Assembly: GCA_947650285.1 (NCBI GenBank)
Contig: CANTFL010000332.1
Location: 390,161 to 454,160, forward strand
Length of the DNA stretch: 64,000 nt
DNA from: Hyaloperonospora brassicae
Taxonomy: Eukaryota; Oomycota; Peronosporomycetes; Peronosporales; Peronosporaceae
Direction: 5' to 3'
The translations under genes were made by a program, and so were the position numbers. Below the pieces are notes generated by a model, which worked only from the letters and a program-made list of their open reading frames with translations, was not told the DNA's origin and searched no databases. Positions 57,561 through 64,000 of the stretch are shown piece after piece. Position 1 is the first letter of the stretch; each line of letters opens with the position of its first letter.

Positions 57561-59252
57561 ATTGTTTACCAATCACACCCCACAACCATATCCCTATCCT
57601 CATACCACAGGCATCGCAGGAAATGTGTCGCTATCTAAAGAATGTATCAATATTGTACTTGCGTGGCATACACTTGATATACTTGTCCGTTCGCGGTCGC
57701 CCTCCCAGCTGCATATCATGTCGTGTAGTACACACCAGCTTAATCGCGATCACATATCTGATCGTCGGTCACGATCTCGATCGTCTCCTTGATCACGACC
57801 GCCTTGAGGATCGCGGATCACCTGGTGTGGTATACATTAATCTGTTCGCGACCGCTTATCGTGGTCCACACCAACTCAATCGCGATCGTATACTTGAACA
57901 CCGACCATGATCTCGATTTACTTCTTGATCGCGATCACCTTATTGGTAGCGGATCACAAGGTGTGGTACACACTCCTCTGATCGCGATCGCTCTTGATCA
58001 GCAGCGTAATCGTCCCCTTGACGGAAACATCGTGTCCGTGACTCTCACCCTTCGTCCATCATACTTACACCCAATGTAGCAGGTTCCCTCCTCCCCGATC
58101 TGACATCCGGTTTCTGTCTTATCAGCTCAATGAACGTGATCTGACTAGGTGTGGGACCGGCGCTGCCAACCATTAACTGACTCGGATATAACTGGAACGC
58201 GATCAATTCCCATATCGTAATTTTTTAAAGTCGCTTCACCACAATCGTCCTCTGCACCATTAGTCGCCATAAAATGTCGATTTGACTGCGCACTTATCTC
58301 TTCGCTTGGTCAGTACCACCGTTTCAACCAACGCCATGTTGACGTTAAACCTTCTGGTAATTCTCCTCCTTCCGGTTCGGGTAAGTTGTCCTTCTGTCCT
58401 GATCATGTGACTTACAATACCGATCGCTCGAAATCAAGGTTCTACAGATCCTGTTCGCTAGCGATCAAAAATAACTTTCGACTTTGACCTTCGCGACCGA
58501 TCGATAAACTCTCGTTCGTCCTACTCACAACATATAAAGCCCTTCCACCTACTCATATAACCTCCCTGTATGTGATTCTTACACCCTATGATGCAACCTC
58601 CTTCCACTTAACCTCAACTCAACGACCTGACCATCACTCAACCGCATTCCTCCATCGTGCTATTGCATCAATTCAAACCGATTATTCGGCACACTATCAC
58701 AATCCCATTCTTGTATCAACGCTCCAAATTTCAAGTCGGCTTCGTCCGCCCACGACGAATCACCATATCTTTTTCAATAGACTTTGAAATGTCTGTGCAC
58801 TCTGCCATAATGTGTCCGCCGTCCTGATCGCATCTCCGTTATTTCTACACTTCAAACTCGTCTTCTACCTGATCGCCTACCCAACTGTCTTCTGGTAATA
58901 GAGCTTCGTCAAAATCGACTCGATCCGCTATGCTTATTCTCAGTCGTTTCATAGGTCGATACGGAAACATTCGTACGAGTTTAAGCTTCGACATATATAC
59001 TACTGGGACGACTTAACAGGATGTACCTGCTACTTCTAACCTCGCAGCGTGATGCCCACACTTGTTAATCACTCGGAGGGATCCGTGCCACATATGTGCC
59101 AACTCGCGAGCGTACCCTTCCTTCGCGCGATCCAGGAATAGCCAGACTTGCAATTCGCTGCATATGTTCAGCAGATCGCGATCCTAAATATGCTGATCGG
59201 CGCGATCTTGGATTGTTTCTTTCAGTCGATTGTTCACCACCGCTCTCGCCCA
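57561..59252. other. repeat-derived DNA rich in ATCGCGAT-type palindromes
   Basis: No supported gene. Between 57700 and 58020 CGATC, GCGATC and TGATCGCG words recur every 15-30 bases. Probably non-coding end parts of the gypsy relics. Confidence 0.4.
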
Positions 59253-62200
59253 TTAATATTGGCGTTGTATGTCATACCGCCATTGTCGAGGAAATCGGTC
59301 TCGCGATGCGGTACTTCCTGGACGTAACGTAGCTTTCAACGTTGATCGGGGGTCCCAACCGTGGATCAGATAAAAGGGGGTGTCCCCGCGAACACGATCG
59401 TGTGCGGTGTTGATCGCGTACGTTAATCGCTTGGCATATTCATCCCAATCTCTCTGATTCTCGTCCGACACATACATCTTGATCGCTCTAATTAGCGTCT
59501 GTACCATGCGCTCCGCTGTGCAGTTTGCTTGTGGCCTATAAGCCATAGTAGCTCGTTGTTTCTGGCCCACAATCCAATAAACGTACGAAAGAAATCAGAC
59601 ATAAACCCTGGCTCTCGATCGTCACGAATTGCTTCACTTGCGCCAAACCTTCTGAATACACATTCTTCGTAATATTTCGCGATTGTTTGTGCGGCCCGAG
59701 ATGCACTCGCTTTCGCAACCATATATCCAGAGAACAGGTCGACCCAGATCAACAACTCTGTGTTCAACTTGAACGATAGCGGCAAAGAAGGAATATGATC
59801 CATCGCAAAATTTGAAAGGGTACGTCGCTTGTACGTAACACGGCGAGCCACTTCGATCGCAGGGGCGGCCTTTACCTGTCTCGCAATCCACAGACTCCCC
59901 CACATATCGTTGCACACTTCGATACAAGCCTATCCAGTGAGACTTTGCCCTGGTCCTCTGGTAAGTTCGACCTATACCCTAATGGCCGCCCTCCAAACTG
60001 GTATGATAATGATGTAAAAAATCCTGCTACAATAGCTCCGGGATCACCAACCGGCTCAGCTCTACGCGATCTTCTGACTTTGTAGCTGATTTGTGACAAA
60101 AGAGCAACAACTCGTCCTGATCGACCTCACAGTCCGGCGCGATCCAGGCACATGATTTTGCATCCGCTGATGCAATCGTAGATACGTCTCCAGTCAAATT
60201 GATTTTCAAGTTCAAGATCCATCTCTATTCATCCTGCGCTTGTTTGATCCGTTCGATTCGTATCTGTTGTACGATCTCCTCTTGAACAGCTGTGGCTAAT
60301 GGCGTCTTCGTGCGGCAGCACGGAAAATCGCAGCTACTCGCAACCTCTGATTCTTCTTGCGGGCTAGCACTAAATCGTTTAGCCGATTAAGAGTCACTAG
60401 ATCTTGGCAATCTTGGTCATTCATTTTTATTCAGCCCTTCTATTTTATTAGAGCTTCACTTGACAATCAATCTGCGCTCGCGTTCCGACCGCGTTTCACA
60501 TGTAAAAATCATGTTTGGGCCAGGCCCGGACTTTATCCATCGCTCTATGTCTCAGCAGTTGTAGACCCTGTGTCTTGCAATCGATCTCTCCACGCATTTG
60601 CCTGATCACTAAATTTGAATCTCCACATATGATCACCCGTCCCCTGGTCTGATCAGTCATTAAATCAAAGCATTAAAGTAGTCCTCTATACTCTACGTCG
60701 TCGACAGGTATATTAAATACGAACTATGACGCGGCATCCACAGCCTTCCATCCTGGTAATCTCAATACGATCGCTCTGCATGATCCGTTTTTTCTTCACT
60801 CTAGCAGACCCATCTATACTATCTACACGGAGATTCCCTTCCTCTTCGACCGTAGGTGGAGGCATAATGATCGTTTGTCGTGGTTGTTTCCGTGACGCAA
60901 TCGCGATCAACATCTCATCCAATTCTTGAACGAGGGCTTATAATTGCTTCCAGAGTACCAAATATCTCATTTGCAACCTTCTCGCATCGCCGAATCTACA
61001 GTGTCCAGTTTGACAAAAATGCAGCATATCTGCCTAATCTCCCGTTGAGACCGGAGGGTTGGAGCTATCAAGCCAATGTTAAATAACGAGTCGACACGGT
61101 GATCTCACGAGAAAACAGCACCGTATAGCATACATCCAGCATCAATAACAATGCTAGTACTTCCTTTTCCACCATGCCATAGCTAACTTCGTTGGGCTTT
61201 AGCAAGCGATTTGAAAAGGTGACCGACCAGTATACCCCCTCATGTTTCTGAAGCGATGCAGCCGACACGGACCACTTGCTGGCATGCAACCCAATCACCG
61301 GCTGTCGATCCGGATCAAATTATTTCAAAATGGGTGTAGTCGCTATTTAATGTTTCAGAAAATTATATGCGATCGTCGCTTTCTCCCAGCGACTCCTGCA
61401 TTAAGGATCGCGATCACCCTCAGAAATTGGGTACAGATCGTGATCACCCCCAGAAATTAGGTCTAGATTGCGATCCCCAGAAATTGGGTACAGATCGCGA
61501 TCGCCATTATTGGCAACGTGGCGAATTCGGTGTCGTCCAGCAATCTCCACTGCTGTTCTGTCGTCATACGTCCGTCGGATCTCGTGTAAGTCAGCTTCTC
61601 GTAATTCGTACAGTACTGAGGCGTACACCAAAAATTACTCGATGAATCAACCGTCGTAATTCAGACTCCCTAAAAACGATTACATCGATCGTAGCGAAAG
61701 AGAATATGGTATATTTTTCAATGATCCTAGATCCTTTGGACTCGCCTCCAATCCGGCCAGAGACACTTGATGTCCCAGGTAGTCTACCTAGCGGCGCCCC
61801 AGAAACTCTTAGCCAGACTGATTGATAGAATTTACCGATCACATACGTCCATCAATCGCTCCACTTTACGGTAGAGGTATTCCCACGACGTGGCCGGTAC
61901 CCGTATATCGTGGATATACGACCTTCGACCAAGGACGGACGCCTTCATGTCAGAATTTGGTTCACCGTCGGTTAACGCATCGATAAAATTTGATGATCCC
62001 GAAGCGATCGTAGTCGGGCGTGTAACAATCTTCAAATACCCATATAACGCATTGTCAATCAGGCGTTGGTAAATATGCGGTGCGTTCTTCAATCCAAATA
62101 ACATCCTCAGCCATTCGAACAGGCCTGATGGTGTAATAAACGCCAAAATTTCTCTGGTTTGCTCTGTCATCTTTACGACTTAAACCCACTTGCCATATCC

Positions 62201-62798
62201 AAGTAACAGTACCACATGGCTTTATCCATATCCTGCAGCAAGTCGCTGATCAAAGGCATGGGATACACATCAATCTTGTCACCTGATTCACTCGTCTATA
62301 GTCGATGCATAATCGAATATCTTCTCCATTCTTCTTTATGATCACCACGTTCGGTGATACCCAAGGAGAAGTGGACGGGCGAATTATCTGCGCCGTCAGT
62401 AGTCCCTTCATCAGATCAGCTAGCTTCTCGCGAAATTTGGGAGCGACCGGTCGCACCCTCTGTGCGATCGGGTTAGAATCTCCTACATCGATGTCATAGA
62501 CTGCTTCACGAGCCGCAGGGGGTAGGGCATTACCTTTGCCGATCAGCAGATGGCGATTCACCCATATTAGTTGTCGCAACTTCTCTTGATCATTCGACAG
62601 TGGCTTTCCTGGGTCGCCTACGTGAATGTCGTCGAGATATGTCTCAGCCGTAAGCGTAACTACTTCCGGTAGGATCGCCGTGTGCTGATCGACATCTTCG
62701 GCGAACAACTCTCCACTCTCATTACGATGTCTCGACTTCGAAGACGGTTCTGCATCCGTCCTTTCTTCATTAATAACAGCAACGCCATCCCTTTTCAC
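59253..62798 (-). pseudogene. degenerate Ty3/gypsy pol with two RNase H domains, relic A
   Basis: Minus strand in order: pre-RT and RT start (62798-62250: ALPPAAREAVYDIDVG, NPIAQRVRPVAPKFREKLAD, RLCIDYRRVNQVTRL); RT (62170-61832: FEWLRMLFGLKNAPHIYQRL); Ty3 RNase H end (61298-61068: PNEVSYGMVEKEVLALL); a second, cellular/archaeal-type RNase H (60922-60400: VDSIDGSARVKKK, then RGRVIICGDSNLVIRQM); integrase zinc region (60215-59870, VQRYVGESVDCETGKG) and core (59917-59253: WVDLFSGYMVAKASA, then RATMAYRPQANCTAERMVQT). Stops and frameshifts throughout. Ty3/gypsy elements with an added archaeal-type RNase H are known from oomycetes and plants. Confidence 0.82.
61406..61503. repeat. three-copy tandem repeat inside relic A
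   Basis: Units of 30, 30 and 27 bases with the core CAGAAATTGGGTACAGATCG separated by GATCGCGATC-type palindromes. It lies where an RT/RNase H linker would be and probably arose after inactivation. Confidence 0.7.
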
Positions 62799-63672
62799 AA
62801 GTCGAGCAGGCTATTCTTGTAACCCACAATCCCTGAACGAATTTTCATCTGTTTGACATCTGGACTTTTCTTGCACCTAATTTTTGACAACTCTTGCTGC
62901 TAGACGGACGCAATGCGTGGTGAGCATGTATCCCGCAGAGGAGGTTGTAGGTAATATAGTTAGATCAAGGCAAGGATGGTGTATTAGGAAACTTAACCTG
63001 ATTATTAACAGATTTGCTATTCCATTTACAGAATTTCCGGGTCATCTTTACTTCCTCGTGCTTCCTCACGCCACGTGTACGTGACGTCGAGAGTACGCAG
63101 CCTTGTGATCTATCAACAAAATCTTTTACCAGTCAAGGGGTAGGAGCGTGTCCCGATACAAAGCACTTATTTTGGCAGCATGGTTCCTTATACCGACAAG
63201 AATACGAGCGCGTATAGCTTGACAGGTTCTTGTTCACTTGCTACCCTTCGTGTTGTGTCGATACGCGCCGGTAAAACACGTAATGAATCCCGAAAAAAAA
63301 CGCGAAAACGAGCACACTGCTGCATCTGTACCATAAGAGAGTACTACTATTTGTGTGCACTGATAGGTACTGATGTATAAATATAGGAAATATGAGATAC
63401 GCACAGGATGAAACAGGCTAAAAAGCAATAACTTAATGCGTTTTGACAAAAAGGTCTCAAACAAGCACGTTGGTCGCGCGAAAATTATCATCAGGGCTGG
63501 TATGTCTATTATGTGCTGATTAAATGATACGTTCTTCTTTATTTATAAGATATTTTGCCAATGTTTACTGCGGTATTTTCGTGTCAATGGTTATATGGTT
63601 AAATGTGTATATTTGGTGTGTAATTTTATGAAATAAGGTATGAGGAAGATATATTATTAAAAATATAATATA
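62799..63672. other. subtelomere-like spacer, no supported gene
   Basis: Short frames only; increasingly AT-rich to the right, ending in an AATATAAT stretch before the repeat array. Confidence 0.4.
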
Positions 63673-63965
63673 AGTTTAAGGTCTAGGTTTAAGGGTTTAG
63701 GGTTTAGGGTTTAGGGCTTAGGTTTAGGCCTAGGCTTAGGCTCTAGGCTTAGGCCTAGGCTCTAGGCCTAGGCCTAGGCTTAGGGCTTAGGCTTAGGCCT
63801 AGGCCTAGGCCTAGGCCTTAGGCTCAGGCTTAGGCCTAGGCTTAGGCTTAGGCCTAGGCTTAGGCTCAGGCCTAGGCTCAGGGCTTAGGCCTAGGCCTAG
63901 GCCTCAGGCCTAGGCTCAGGCTCAGGCCTAGGCCTCAGGCCTAGGCCTAGGGTTTAGGGTTTAGG
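63673..63965. repeat. degenerate telomere-like repeat array
   Basis: Begins and ends with canonical TTTAGGG heptamers (63694-63716, 63949-63964). The ~230-bp core is hexamers of the forms CTTAGG, CCTAGG and CTCAGG. TTTAGGG is the telomere repeat of plants and many stramenopiles. Non-repeat DNA resumes at 63966, so this is either an internal array or the border of a subtelomere, not an open chromosome end in this window. Confidence 0.88.
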
Positions 63966-64000
63966 AGCAATACGTAACTGAACGCTGGCCATGATGTTCT

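Noticed and set aside
1..64000. tRNA and rRNA genes
   Set aside because: None seen by eye on either strand; a covariance-model scan would be needed to exclude a tRNA.

Overview
The window looks like an oomycete genome, probably Peronosporaceae (Phytophthora or downy-mildew type). The evidence is short introns with GTACGT-type donors, Ty3/gypsy elements of oomycete style (a chromodomain family, and a family carrying an extra RNase H), TTTAGGG-type telomeric repeats at the right edge, and a compact GC-rich gene island set in AT-rich, repeat-filled DNA. Standard code and eukaryotic gene structure fit throughout. Species cannot be fixed from the sequence.

Layout. 1-3.1 kb: a possible unidentified spliced gene, then a two-exon C2 + DUSP protein. 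3.1-10.5 kb: AT-rich DNA with no convincing gene and a possible Ty1/copia relic. 10.5-18.4 kb: complete Ty3/gypsy chromovirus 1 on the minus strand, with LTRs, a perfect 5-bp target duplication, PPT and PBS. 18.7-24.4 kb: an old LTR, a 2.2-kb MULE-like element with 140-bp terminal inverted repeats and a 9-bp duplication, and a 65-bp foldback. 24.4-32.6 kb: the gene island, holding a type I membrane protein, Rlp24, ABCE1, a minimal COMM-domain gene (minus), a mitochondrial gamma-carbonic anhydrase-like protein and cardiolipin synthase (minus, four exons). 34.1-42.8 kb: an old solo LTR and chromovirus 2, which split an older reading frame. 43-52 kb: AT-rich with relics. 52.3-62.8 kb: degenerate dual-RNase-H gypsy copies. 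63.67-63.97 kb: degenerate telomere-like repeats.

The most unusual content is in the two chromovirus copies. (i) Their whole internal region and LTRs are tiled with short, mostly perfect hairpins every few tens of bases, through coding sequence on both strands. (ii) They carry a ~530-codon antisense reading frame opposite the end of pol; it is open in copy 2, is broken by one stop in copy 1, and overlaps the chromodomain reading frame by over 600 bp. (iii) Gag and pol are joined by a textbook -1 frameshift signal, and both copies share a second frame change at a G6 run in integrase.

The host genes do not form a pathway. Rlp24 and ABCE1 both serve ribosome production and recycling; the gamma-CA-like protein and cardiolipin synthase are both expected in mitochondria and lie tail to tail.
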